Assembly (NCBI GenBank): GCA_019187225.1
Contig: JABAQQ010000018.1
Location: 62,001 to 126,000, forward strand
Direction: 5' to 3'
Length of the DNA: 64,000 bases
From: Saprospiraceae bacterium
GTDB lineage: Bacteria; Bacteroidota; Bacteroidia; Chitinophagales; Saprospiraceae
Shown here: piece by piece, positions 9,197 through 16,290 of the stretch
Position numbering within the stretch: position 1 is the first letter of the stretch
Layout of the letters: each line of letters starts with the position of its first letter
Program-made: the position numbers and the translations under genes
Notes under the pieces: generated by a model
What the model was told of the DNA's origin: nothing
Database searches by the model: none
Seen by the model: only the letters and a program-made list of their open reading frames with translations

Positions 9197-9946
9197 ATGA
9201 TAAAAGCAGTCATCATAGACGACGAGCGACCCAGCATAGAAACGCTGAAATGGAAGCTCGAAAATTACTGCCCCGAGGTGGCAGTGGAAGCCGCATTCGA
9301 CAATCCGGCGGAAGGGGTGGATTACCTGAAAGGAAATCCACCCGACTTATTGTTCCTCGACATCGAAATGCCCATGCTCAATGGTTTCGATGTGCTGGAA
9401 GAATTGGGCCGCGATGTGCCCTTCAACATTATCTTTACTACCGCCTATGATAATTTCGGCATCCAGGCGGTCAAATTCAGCGCTCTCGATTACCTGCTCA
9501 AACCCGTGCAGAATAAGGAACTCAAGGAAGCGATTGAAAAACACCTCCGGAAAACCCAGGGCCGAATCCCTTCGGAGCAGATTGATGCACTGCTCAATAA
9601 CGTGCAGGCCGAACGAAAAGGCAGGCGCGTCCGTGTGGCTCTGGCGTCAAAGGAAAGCATTGAATTTGTTGATCCTCACGATATTATTCTTTGTATTGCC
9701 AGCAGCAACTATACCGAAGTATACCTGACCAATGGCACAAAACGCGTGATCTCCAAAACCTTGAAAGAGTTTGAAGACCTCCTTGCCCCGTACGATTTTT
9801 TTCGCCCGCATCACTCCCATCTGGTCAATCTCAACCGTGTGCGCGAATTCGTGCGCGGCGATGGGGGATACCTGGTCATGGAAAATAAAATGCAGGTGGC
9901 GGTATCGAAAAGCAAGCGGGAGGAATTGCTGACGTTGTTATCGTAA
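9197..9946 (+). CDS. LytTR-family response regulator
   Basis: A 249-residue regulator. Residues 1-125 are a CheY-like receiver with the acidic pocket at 9-10 and phospho-acceptor Asp55 in LLFLDIEMPMLNGFD, with Lys in LLKPVQNKEL. Residues ~142-249 are a LytTR DNA-binding domain (SNYTEVYLTNG, FFRPHHSHLVNLNRV). It is the cognate partner of the preceding LytS-type kinase, as the kinase class and adjacency both show. LytTR proteins bind pairs of short direct repeats upstream of target genes; no target could be assigned here. The next gene, the decarboxylase, is separated by a long hairpin, so co-transcription is uncertain. Confidence 0.95.
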   Translation: MIKAVIIDDERPSIETLKWKLENYCPEVAVEAAFDNPAEGVDYLKGNPPDLLFLDIEMPMLNGFDVLEELGRDVPFNIIFTTAYDNFGIQAVKFSALDYLLKPVQNKELKEAIEKHLRKTQGRIPSEQIDALLNNVQAERKGRRVRVALASKESIEFVDPHDIILCIASSNYTEVYLTNGTKRVISKTLKEFEDLLAPYDFFRPHHSHLVNLNRVREFVRGDGGYLVMENKMQVAVSKSKREELLTLLS

Positions 9947-9958
9947 TTTCATTGAAAC

Positions 9959-10071
9959 ACATAGGCACATGCAGAGCCGGACGTTGGACTTTTAGACCTT
10001 GGAAACCAATCATTTAGTCTAATGTCCAAGGTCTAAAAGTTCAACGTCCGGCTACGTATGTGCCTATGTAT
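9959..10071. repeat. Long imperfect hairpin with arms of ~46 bp
   Basis: The left arm (9959-10004) and right arm (10024-10071) are near-perfect reverse complements, including GCCGGACGTTG and CTTTTAGACCTTGGA. The loop contains AACCAATCATTTAGTC. The loop and the adjacent TTGGACA-like units recur at 20811-20886. It lies between the response regulator and decarboxylase genes. Confidence 0.85.
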
Positions 10072-10090
10072 TTGAAAAATAAAAACAGCT

Positions 10091-11563
10091 ATGAATAACG
10101 AAATAGAAACCCTCGACCCTGACAACTGGGAAACCGTCCGCCAATTGGGTCACCGCATGGTGGACGACATGGTGCAATTCCTTCGAACCATCGGCGATCA
10201 ACCCGTCTGGCGCAAACCCTCCGAAGAAGCCAGGCAGCATTTGCAGGCCGGATTGCCGGAAGCACCACAGGATATGGAAGCGGTTTACGAAGATTTCAAA
10301 CAACACGTTTTGCCATATTACAACGGCAACATCCACCCCCGTTTTTGGGGCTGGGTGAAAGGTACCGGCTCCATGCAGTCCGCCCTGGCCGAAATGCTCG
10401 CCGCCGCCATGAATCCCAACGTTTCGCTGGGCGACCAGGGAGCGATGTACGTGGACAAACAGGTGATTGAGTGGTGCAAACAAATGATGAATTTCCCACC
10501 GGAAGCGAGCGGCATCCTCGTCAGTGGCGCCTCTATGGCCAATGCAACGGCGCTGCTGGTTGCCCGCAATGCATTCGATGCGGACATACGATGGAAAGGA
10601 TTGCAGGGCCGCGCTGAGAAATTGGTCGTCTATGCCTCCAGCGAGACGCACAGTTGCATTCCGCGTGCGGTGGAAATGCTCGGCCTGGGTACGGATGCTC
10701 TGCGCAGCGTCCGTGTGGGTGATGATTATACATTGGATATGAAAGACTTGCGTACACGAATTGCCGAAGACGAAGCCGCCGGGCTGCGCCCTTTTTGCGT
10801 GGTTGCCAACGCCGGAACGGTCAACACCGGCGCAATAGACCCGCTCGAAGACCTGGTCGCCTTGTGCAAAGAAAAAAGGCTTTGGCTCCACGTGGACGGC
10901 GCTTTTGGCGCCTTGGCCAGCACTCTGCCAGAATATGAACCTGCCTTGAAATGGATCAGTCAGGCCGACAGCGTGGCTTTCGACCTGCACAAATGGATGT
11001 ACCTTCCTTATGGCGTCGGCTGCGTGCTCGTGCGCGACGGCAATATCCACCGTCAGGCATTTACCTACACCGCGGATTACCTGATGAAGCACGAGCGCGG
11101 CATTCCCGCCGGACCGGAGGGCCTGTCGAACTTCGGCCTCGAACTCTCCCGCGATTTCAAAGCGCTGAAAGTCTGGATGGCGCTGAAAGAACACGGGATG
11201 GACAAATTCCGCCGCCTGATCCGGCAGAATATTCAGCAAGCAGGATATCTGTCCAGGCGGATCGGCCAAACCCCGGGTCTGGAACTCATGGCGCCGGCGC
11301 CGCTCAACATCGTCTGTTTTCGCTACAACCCCGGATTCCTGAACGCCGCCGAACTGAACGCCCTGAACAAGGAAATTCTCATGCAACTGCACGAAAGTGG
11401 CATCGCCGCACCGTCGTATACCCGCCTGCAGCAATCCTATTGTCTCCGTGTGGCCATTACCAACCACCGCACTACCACGGCGGATCTGGAGATGTTGATT
11501 GAGGCCGTTTTGAAAATAGGAAAAAAGGCAGTGCGATTGACATCTGTGGCGACGCAAGTATAA
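10091..11563 (+). CDS. Group II PLP-dependent (aromatic) amino-acid decarboxylase
   Basis: A 490-residue member of the pyridoxal-dependent decarboxylase group II family (aromatic-L-amino-acid, tyrosine and glutamate decarboxylases). It shows HVDGAFGA with the PLP-ring Asp269 and AFDLHKWMYLPYG with the Schiff-base Lys301; NPRFWGW-type HPRFWGWVKG and ASMANATALL segments are also present. The family removes CO2 from an amino acid to give an amine. Overall similarity to the aromatic branch and the nearby cyclase and HPD genes favour an aromatic substrate, but this is inference. The ATG at 10091 gives a normal N-terminus (LDPDNWETVRQLGHRMVDDM). No signal peptide, so cytoplasmic. Confidence 0.88.
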   Translation: MNNEIETLDPDNWETVRQLGHRMVDDMVQFLRTIGDQPVWRKPSEEARQHLQAGLPEAPQDMEAVYEDFKQHVLPYYNGNIHPRFWGWVKGTGSMQSALAEMLAAAMNPNVSLGDQGAMYVDKQVIEWCKQMMNFPPEASGILVSGASMANATALLVARNAFDADIRWKGLQGRAEKLVVYASSETHSCIPRAVEMLGLGTDALRSVRVGDDYTLDMKDLRTRIAEDEAAGLRPFCVVANAGTVNTGAIDPLEDLVALCKEKRLWLHVDGAFGALASTLPEYEPALKWISQADSVAFDLHKWMYLPYGVGCVLVRDGNIHRQAFTYTADYLMKHERGIPAGPEGLSNFGLELSRDFKALKVWMALKEHGMDKFRRLIRQNIQQAGYLSRRIGQTPGLELMAPAPLNIVCFRYNPGFLNAAELNALNKEILMQLHESGIAAPSYTRLQQSYCLRVAITNHRTTTADLEMLIEAVLKIGKKAVRLTSVATQV

Positions 11564-11579
11564 ATTCAGGGACGGAATG

Positions 11580-11597
11580 AAAAATCCACAGGATTTT
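11580..11597 (+). terminator. Possible weak terminator after the decarboxylase
   Basis: A short A+T-rich hairpin AAAAATCC-aca-GGATTTTT lies 20 bp past the decarboxylase stop. The stem is short and the U-run is part of the stem, so function is doubtful. Confidence 0.35.
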
Positions 11598-11644
11598 TAC
11601 CTCCTCAACCACCGATTTGCCGGTGGGGACTAATATCGCACACC

Positions 11645-12394
11645 ATGCAGATCACCTTCACCCGTCAAAACAAAACATTCCGGGCCGACCTCTCTCAGCC
11701 AATTGACCTGTCCATTTTGCTGAAAGAAGGCCTGGAAAATGTCAACTGTTTCTACGCGCCTCCGGTGGAATATTGGCCGGTCGTAGCGGGAGAATTCATC
11801 GGCGACACAACAAAGGGCGGCCCTGTCAATTTTTTCAACGTCAAACTCAATCCGCATGGAAACGGTACCCATACCGAGTGTGTCGGCCACATTTCCAAAG
11901 AGCGGTATGTGCTGCGCGATTGCCTTTTGGAATCGCATTTTTGGGCAAAACTCGTCAGCATTTTTCCGCAAAAAACCGACGACGGCGACCGCGTGCTTTT
12001 TCGCGCGCAATTGGAGGAGGCTTTTGCAAAAAACGAAGCCGAAGCCTTGATAATCAGAACTTTGCCGAACGACGATTTGAAAAAACGAACGAATTATTCC
12101 GGCGCGAACCCGCCTTATTTGGACCATGAAGCCGCCCGTTATTTAGTGGAATGCGGTGTGCAACACCTGCTGCTCGATTTGCCTTCCGTTGACCGCGAAG
12201 AAGACGGCGGACAATTGCTCGCGCACCGGGCCTTCTGGCAGTACCCGGACGCCGTTCGCAAGCATTGCACGATTACGGAATTGGTTTACGTGCCGAACGA
12301 AGTAAAAGACGGTTTTTACCTGCTGAATTTGCAAACCGCCTCTTTTGATTTGGATGCGAGTCCGTCGAGGCCGGTTGTTTTTTTAACTGATTAA
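11645..12394 (+). CDS. Cyclase-family (kynurenine formamidase-like) metal hydrolase
   Basis: A 249-residue cyclase-family protein (PF04199-like). The metal-binding signature of arylformamidase KynB, usually HxGTHxDxPxH, appears here as HGNGTHTECVGH (residues 71-82). It has one extra residue before GTH, Glu in place of Asp and Cys-Val in place of the usual Ala/Pro. A second conserved block is LPSVDREEDGGQLLAHRAFW. Known members hydrolyse N-formylkynurenine or related amides in tryptophan breakdown; others have unknown substrates. Its position between an aromatic-type decarboxylase and HPD suggests aromatic metabolism, but the altered motif argues against a confident kynB label. Cytoplasmic, no signal peptide; ATG at 11645. 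Confidence 0.75.
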   Translation: MQITFTRQNKTFRADLSQPIDLSILLKEGLENVNCFYAPPVEYWPVVAGEFIGDTTKGGPVNFFNVKLNPHGNGTHTECVGHISKERYVLRDCLLESHFWAKLVSIFPQKTDDGDRVLFRAQLEEAFAKNEAEALIIRTLPNDDLKKRTNYSGANPPYLDHEAARYLVECGVQHLLLDLPSVDREEDGGQLLAHRAFWQYPDAVRKHCTITELVYVPNEVKDGFYLLNLQTASFDLDASPSRPVVFLTD

Positions 12395-12423
12395 CGGCTT
12401 TGTTGGTGGTTAGGCTTCATTTT

Positions 12424-12663
12424 TTATTCTATTTTTATTCTTCCTTCTCCCAAATCTGTCAAAAATTTAAGAGGGTCTTTCAAGAACTTATATGAATTTG
12501 AATCCTTTATTAATTTCGCAACTTCACGGAATTCGGGTTCAACCAAATTTCCTTTAATATCCATTAAAAGCCAATCGTATTTCTTGGCCAATTCAATCAT
12601 CTCTTTTAGAAATTTCAATTCATCTTCTCTTAAATCTGCTCGGAAAAGGATTGGTATCGTCCT
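12424..12663 (-). pseudogene. A+T-rich 3' gene remnant
   Basis: An open frame of about 80 codons encodes FRADLREDELKFLKEM... and ...LLMDIKGNLVEPEF, which reads like the C-terminal end of a real Lys/Glu-rich bacterial protein. It has no good start: it begins after an in-frame stop at 12664-12666 and the only start candidate is a TTG at 12618. The sequence is much more A+T-rich than the flanking genes. I read it as the surviving 3' end of an acquired gene; family unknown. The alternative, a 64-residue protein starting at TTG, is less likely. Confidence 0.5.
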
Positions 12664-12720
12664 TCAATTTGAAAAAGAAGTGCGGTATTTTTTCGGGAAA
12701 TCCGGCAAATCCGGGAAGGA

Positions 12721-12750
12721 TTGTTTCCGGTAAAAGGGTTTTTATCTTTG
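12721..12750 (+). promoter_or_regulatory. Bacteroidota promoter of HPD
   Basis: TTG at 12721-12723, a 19-bp spacer, then TATCTTTG at 12743-12750: an exact match to the TTG-N19-TAnnTTTG pattern. Transcription would begin near 12757, about 30 bp before the ATG at 12788. Confidence 0.75.
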
Positions 12751-12787
12751 CAGCAAAAAAGCCTCTCACTCTCTACAACTCTCACAC

Positions 12788-14002
12788 ATGGAAGTCCTGA
12801 CCAAATCCCCCGCCTCCGCCGAGGCTACGGCGGGTAAACCCGCTACCGCCACTGCCGCTGCTACTGCCTCTGCTACTGCCTCTGCTACTGCTACTGCTAC
12901 TGCTACTGCCACTACCGATTCCTTCCCCATCAACGGCACCGACCACCTCGAGCTCTACGTCGGCAACGCCAAACAAAGCGCCATGTACTATATGGCCGCG
13001 CTCGGCTTCGAACTCGTGGCTTATTGCGGGCCCGAAACCGGCGTCCGCGACCGCGTGAGCTACGTGCTCCAGCAAAACAAGATCCGTATCGTACTCACCG
13101 CTTCGCTGTTGCCCGATACCGAGATCGCCCGCCACGTGGCCCTGCACGGCGACGGCGTGAAAGTGCTCGCTCTTTGGGTGGACGACGCCGAAAGCGCCTA
13201 TTATACCGCCCTGAAACGCGGCGCCGAATCGGCATTCGCGCCCAAAACCCTGCGCGACGAACACGGCGAAGTGGTATTGGCGGCCATCAAAACCTACGGC
13301 GATACCATCCATACGCTGGTCGAGCGCAGGAATTACAAAGGCGTTTTTCTGCCCGGCTTCGAGCCGCGTAAAAGCGCCTACCCGTCCAAATCTGTCGGCC
13401 TCAAGTACGTGGACCATTGCGTCGGCAACGTCGAACTCGGCGCCATGAACAAATGGGTGAAATTCTACCAGGACGTCATGGGGTTCAAACTGCTCATCAC
13501 GTTCGACGACAAAGACATTTCCACCGAATACACAGCCCTTATGTCGAAAGTGGTGTCGAACGGCAACGGTTATATCAAATTCCCCATCAACGAGCCGGCC
13601 AGGGGCTTGAAAAAGAGCCAGATAGAGGAATACCTCGACTTTTACAAAGGCGCCGGCGTACAACACATTGCCGTAGCGACCGACAACATCCTCGAAACCG
13701 TCGGCCAGATGCGCGCCAATGGGGTGGATTTCCTTTACGTTCCGGAAAACTACTACGAGGACGTGCTCGAACGGGTGGGCAAAATTGACGAGAACATTGA
13801 AGACCTCAAACGCCTCAATATCCTCGTTGACCGTGATGAAGACGGCTATCTGCTTCAAATCTTTACCAAACCCATCCAGGACCGCCCGACGGTGTTCTTT
13901 GAGATCATCCAGCGCAAAGGCGCCAAGTCGTTCGGCAAGGGCAACTTCAAAGCCCTGTTCGAGGCCATCGAACGGGAACAGGCTCTACGGGGGACGCTTT
14001 GA
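12788..14002 (+). CDS. hppD: 4-Hydroxyphenylpyruvate dioxygenase with repeat-derived N-terminal extension
   Basis: This 404-residue enzyme converts 4-hydroxyphenylpyruvate to homogentisate in tyrosine breakdown. It has two vicinal-oxygen-chelate halves. The Fe(II) ligands are His210 (KYVDHCVGN), His293 (GVQHIAVATDN) and Glu372 (VFFEIIQR). The C-terminal GKGNFKALFEAIEREQ helix gates the active site. The catalytic body begins near residue 48 (NGTDHLELYVGN). Residues 1-45 are an extra tail: residues 8-18 come from a palindrome and 19-43 are an Ala-Thr/Ser tract encoded by a (GCTACT)-type hexamer repeat. Such a tail is not part of the family and is probably disordered. The ATG at 12788 is 38 bp after a good -7 box. 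Neighbouring decarboxylase and cyclase genes fit aromatic amino-acid metabolism; no homogentisate dioxygenase is in view. Confidence 0.95.
   Translation: MEVLTKSPASAEATAGKPATATAAATASATASATATATATATTDSFPINGTDHLELYVGNAKQSAMYYMAALGFELVAYCGPETGVRDRVSYVLQQNKIRIVLTASLLPDTEIARHVALHGDGVKVLALWVDDAESAYYTALKRGAESAFAPKTLRDEHGEVVLAAIKTYGDTIHTLVERRNYKGVFLPGFEPRKSAYPSKSVGLKYVDHCVGNVELGAMNKWVKFYQDVMGFKLLITFDDKDISTEYTALMSKVVSNGNGYIKFPINEPARGLKKSQIEEYLDFYKGAGVQHIAVATDNILETVGQMRANGVDFLYVPENYYEDVLERVGKIDENIEDLKRLNILVDRDEDGYLLQIFTKPIQDRPTVFFEIIQRKGAKSFGKGNFKALFEAIEREQALRGTL
12809..12915 (+). repeat. Palindrome plus GCTACT hexamer tract, translated in HPD
   Basis: CCCGCC (12809-12814) pairs with GGCGGG (12829-12834). 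This is followed by TAAACC and about 13 hexamers of the GCTACT/GCCACT/GCCTCT type to 12915. The 29 bases 12828-12856 match 60578-60606 at 26 positions. The element is read here as ...AEATAGKPATATAAATAS.... Confidence 0.9.
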
Positions 14003-14062
14003 ATTTTGGATTGCGGATTTTGGATTGCGGATTGCAGATGGCTGATTTTGGATGGCTGATTG
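14003..14062 (+). repeat. GGATTGC heptamer cluster after HPD
   Basis: Directly after the HPD stop (TGA at 14000-14002) come tandem variants of GGATTGC/GGATTTT (TTGGATTGCGGATTTTGGATT...). No full inverted arm is visible here. Same family as 54154-54192, 56642-56734 and 58303-58341. Confidence 0.75.
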
Positions 14063-14116
14063 ACCGCTATGTGCAAACATTTGTCTAATGATGAAATTCC
14101 CCGGCAAGAAATCGCA

Positions 14117-14172
14117 TAATTTTGCCGTTTAAACCGGCTGCCCGAACCGCATGGGCAGCCAGTTGTTTTTTT
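14117..14172 (+). terminator. Terminator-like hairpin with upstream -7 box, before subtilase
   Basis: The stem GGCTGCCC/GGGCAGCC (14136-14143 with 14153-14160) is followed by AGTTGTTTTTTT, a good intrinsic terminator. An exact -7 box TAATTTTG lies just upstream at 14117-14124 (no TTG at -33). It either ends the HPD transcript or is an attenuator in the subtilase leader. Confidence 0.65.
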
Positions 14173-14204
14173 AAACAGTTTTTAAATCAAATTTTTTTTG
14201 CAAC

Positions 14205-15917
14205 ATGACATTCAAACACTGTGTAGCAGTTATCGCGCTCGGCTTTTCAGCAGCAATGCTCAATGCCCAGGGCAATAAAGCACCGGAAAACTGGTTCACA
14301 CTCGACCCCGTCGCTGATAAAGTGAACGGAACCGGAGGCGACCAGGCGCTCAAAAACCTGAAAGCCAAAGGCAAAAAGGGCCAGACCATCATCGTAGCCG
14401 TACTCGATTCAGGTATTGATGTTGATCACGAAGACCTGAAAGACATTATGTGGACCAATCCCGGCGAAATTGCCGGCAACGGAAAAGACGACGACGGCAA
14501 CGGCTATGTGGACGATATCCACGGCTGGAACTTCCTCGGCGGCAAAGACGGCAGAAGTGTACACCACGAAACCCTCGAACTCACCCGCGAATACGTCCGC
14601 CTGAGCAAAAAATATTCAAATTCCAACGGAGCCAATCTTTCCGGCGCCGACAAAAAAGAATTTGAATACTGGCAGGGCATCAAAACGGCTTATGAAGAAC
14701 AACGCGCTGAAGCCGAAGACGGCAAAGCGCGCATCGTGCAACAAATCACGCAGGTGGAAGATGCTTTCAAAACCGTCGAGAAAGCCATCGGCAAAAAAGA
14801 ATTCACCGCCGAGGAACTCGCCAAAGTGGACGCCGGCAGCAATGCAGAGTTGAAGCAGGCACTGGCTATGGTGCAGGCAGTGATGGGTCAGGGAATCACT
14901 TCCCGGGCAGCCCTGGAAGATCAGAAAAAAGACGCGACCGAACACTTCGAAAATCAACTGGCCTACAACCTTAATCCCGACTACAATCCGCGCGACATCG
15001 TGGGCGACGACCCCAACGATCTTTCCAACCGCATCTACGGCAACAACGATTACGAAGGCCCCGATGCCTTCCACGGCACACACGTGGCCGGTATCATTGC
15101 TGCCGTGCGCAACAACGGCAAAGGCATCAACGGCATCGCCGACAACGTGCGCATCATGACCGTCCGTTGCGTACCCGATGGCGACGAACGCGACAAAGAC
15201 GTTGCCAACGCCATTTATTACGCAGTGGACAACGGCGCCAGCATTATTAATATGTCGTTCGGTAAAGGCTTCAGCCCACAAAAAGCATACGTGGACGCAG
15301 CCATGCAATATGCTGCCGACCACGATGTACTGCTCGTACATGCTGCCGGCAACGATTCGGAAAACAACGATACCGATCCCAACTTCCCCAACGACAATTA
15401 CACCAAACCTGTAAAAAAGGGTCTGTTCAAAAAAGACAAAACCGTTCCGACCTGGATGGAGATCGGCGCTTTGAGCTGGAGAACCGGAGAAAAACGCATT
15501 GCAGGTTTCTCCAACTACGGCAAAAAGAACGTTGACCTGTTCTCGCCCGGCCACCAGTTGTACTCGACTGTGCCCGGCAGCAAATACGGCAACGCCAGCG
15601 GCACTTCTATGGCTTCGCCGGCAGCAGCAGGTGTGGCGGCTATTATCCGATCCTATTATCCGGACCTTTCGGCCAAACAGGTGAAACAGATCATGGAAAA
15701 ATCCGTTGCCAAACAGGATGGCGAAGTGTACAAGCCCGGCACGACCGAAAAAGTAGCCTTCACCGAACTGTGCGTCAGCGGCGGCATCGTGAGCGCAACC
15801 AATGCCGTTACCATGGCCGAACAAACCAAGGCCCAGAAAGCGAAAAACGCCCTCTGGCGCGAAGCGGGTATGGGCAAAGCGCCGAAGCACAACAAGGCGA
15901 AAAGCGCGACACCCTGA
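14205..15917 (+). CDS. Secreted subtilisin-like serine protease (S8)
   Basis: A 570-residue protease. The signal peptide spans residues 1-22 (ends LNAQG). The catalytic triad is Asp68 in VAVLDSGIDVDHEDL, His290 in DAFHGTHVAGIIAA and Ser468 in GTSMASPAAAG; the oxyanion Asn is in HAAGNDSENND. Between Asp and His, residues ~120-270 form a long charged, probably helical insertion that ordinary subtilases lack; related Bacteroidota S8 proteins carry similar inserts. There is no recognisable type IX secretion C-terminal domain (it ends KHNKAKSATP), so it is probably periplasmic or anchored otherwise. The start at 14205 fits the signal peptide. A strong terminator lies 55 bp downstream. A GATTGG/TTATTGG repeat begins at the stop codon. 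Confidence 0.92.
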   Translation: MTFKHCVAVIALGFSAAMLNAQGNKAPENWFTLDPVADKVNGTGGDQALKNLKAKGKKGQTIIVAVLDSGIDVDHEDLKDIMWTNPGEIAGNGKDDDGNGYVDDIHGWNFLGGKDGRSVHHETLELTREYVRLSKKYSNSNGANLSGADKKEFEYWQGIKTAYEEQRAEAEDGKARIVQQITQVEDAFKTVEKAIGKKEFTAEELAKVDAGSNAELKQALAMVQAVMGQGITSRAALEDQKKDATEHFENQLAYNLNPDYNPRDIVGDDPNDLSNRIYGNNDYEGPDAFHGTHVAGIIAAVRNNGKGINGIADNVRIMTVRCVPDGDERDKDVANAIYYAVDNGASIINMSFGKGFSPQKAYVDAAMQYAADHDVLLVHAAGNDSENNDTDPNFPNDNYTKPVKKGLFKKDKTVPTWMEIGALSWRTGEKRIAGFSNYGKKNVDLFSPGHQLYSTVPGSKYGNASGTSMASPAAAGVAAIIRSYYPDLSAKQVKQIMEKSVAKQDGEVYKPGTTEKVAFTELCVSGGIVSATNAVTMAEQTKAQKAKNALWREAGMGKAPKHNKAKSATP

Positions 15918-16113
15918 GTTGGTAATTGGCTATCAGTGATTGGTTATTGGTAGCCACTATTCCAGGGTAAACAAAAAAAGAGCGGCAGCGGGAAAATTCC
16001 CGCTGCCGCTCTTTTTTTGTGCCGGGGCAACGAATGGGTGCAATGTCGGTCAAATGGAGAAATGGGTTGATAACCAATTACTATTAACCGATAGCCAATA
16101 ACCAATCATGCTT
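15918..16113. repeat. Inverted ATTGGTT-type repeat arms around a terminator
   Basis: The left arm (15918-15955, containing TGATTGGTTATTGG) starts at the subtilase stop. The right arm (16070-16113, containing CCAATAACCAATCA) is its inverse. The terminator 15973-16019 lies between them. The right arm ends at the stop codon of a possible 22-codon minus-strand gene. Confidence 0.75.
15973..16019 (+). terminator. Strong bidirectional intrinsic terminator
   Basis: A 14-bp perfect stem AGCGGCAGCGGGAA/TTCCCGCTGCCGCT (15981-15994 and 15997-16010) has A7 before it and CT7 after it, so it can work on both strands. It ends the subtilase transcript and could also stop transcripts from the right. Confidence 0.92.
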
Positions 16114-16175
16114 CTTTCAGCATTTTGTTTCCAAAAATGAGGAGACCAAGTAATAAAACTGTGAGGATGATCATG
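16107..16175 (-). CDS. Possible 22-residue single-helix membrane microprotein
   Basis: A 23-codon frame starts at ATG 16175 and ends at TGA 16107-16109. It encodes a hydrophobic helix (MIILTVLLLGLLIFG) followed by a short polar tail NKMLKEA. It lies 115 bp downstream of the symporter gene on the same strand and just before the bidirectional terminator. Its stop codon abuts a repeat arm, as happens at many real genes in this window. The composition is what a small inner-membrane protein looks like, but 22 codons can arise by chance and no family is recognised. Confidence 0.4.
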
Positions 16176-16290
16176 GATTAAACAGTTTTGATGGTGATAA
16201 AAATGGGAGTGCCTAATTTTTATTGGATAACGGATAAAACCGCCGTTTCGTTTCCTGCAAAAAGCGCGTTTGTCGCTATTTAACTTTCCT

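Noticed and set aside
9959-10071. Retron or REP/RAYT element
   Set aside because: The hairpin is suggestive, but no reverse transcriptase or Y1 transposase gene exists in the window and the arms do not match the known layouts.
10064-11557. 497-codon open frame on the minus strand opposite the decarboxylase
   Set aside because: It is the complement of a conserved enzyme gene; its translation has no recognisable domain and its openness follows from the GC-rich codon pattern of the real gene.
12782-13858. Minus-strand frame opposite HPD with a Ser/Gly-rich tail
   Set aside because: The tail is just the complement of the GCTACT hexamer tract; the rest is antisense of HPD.
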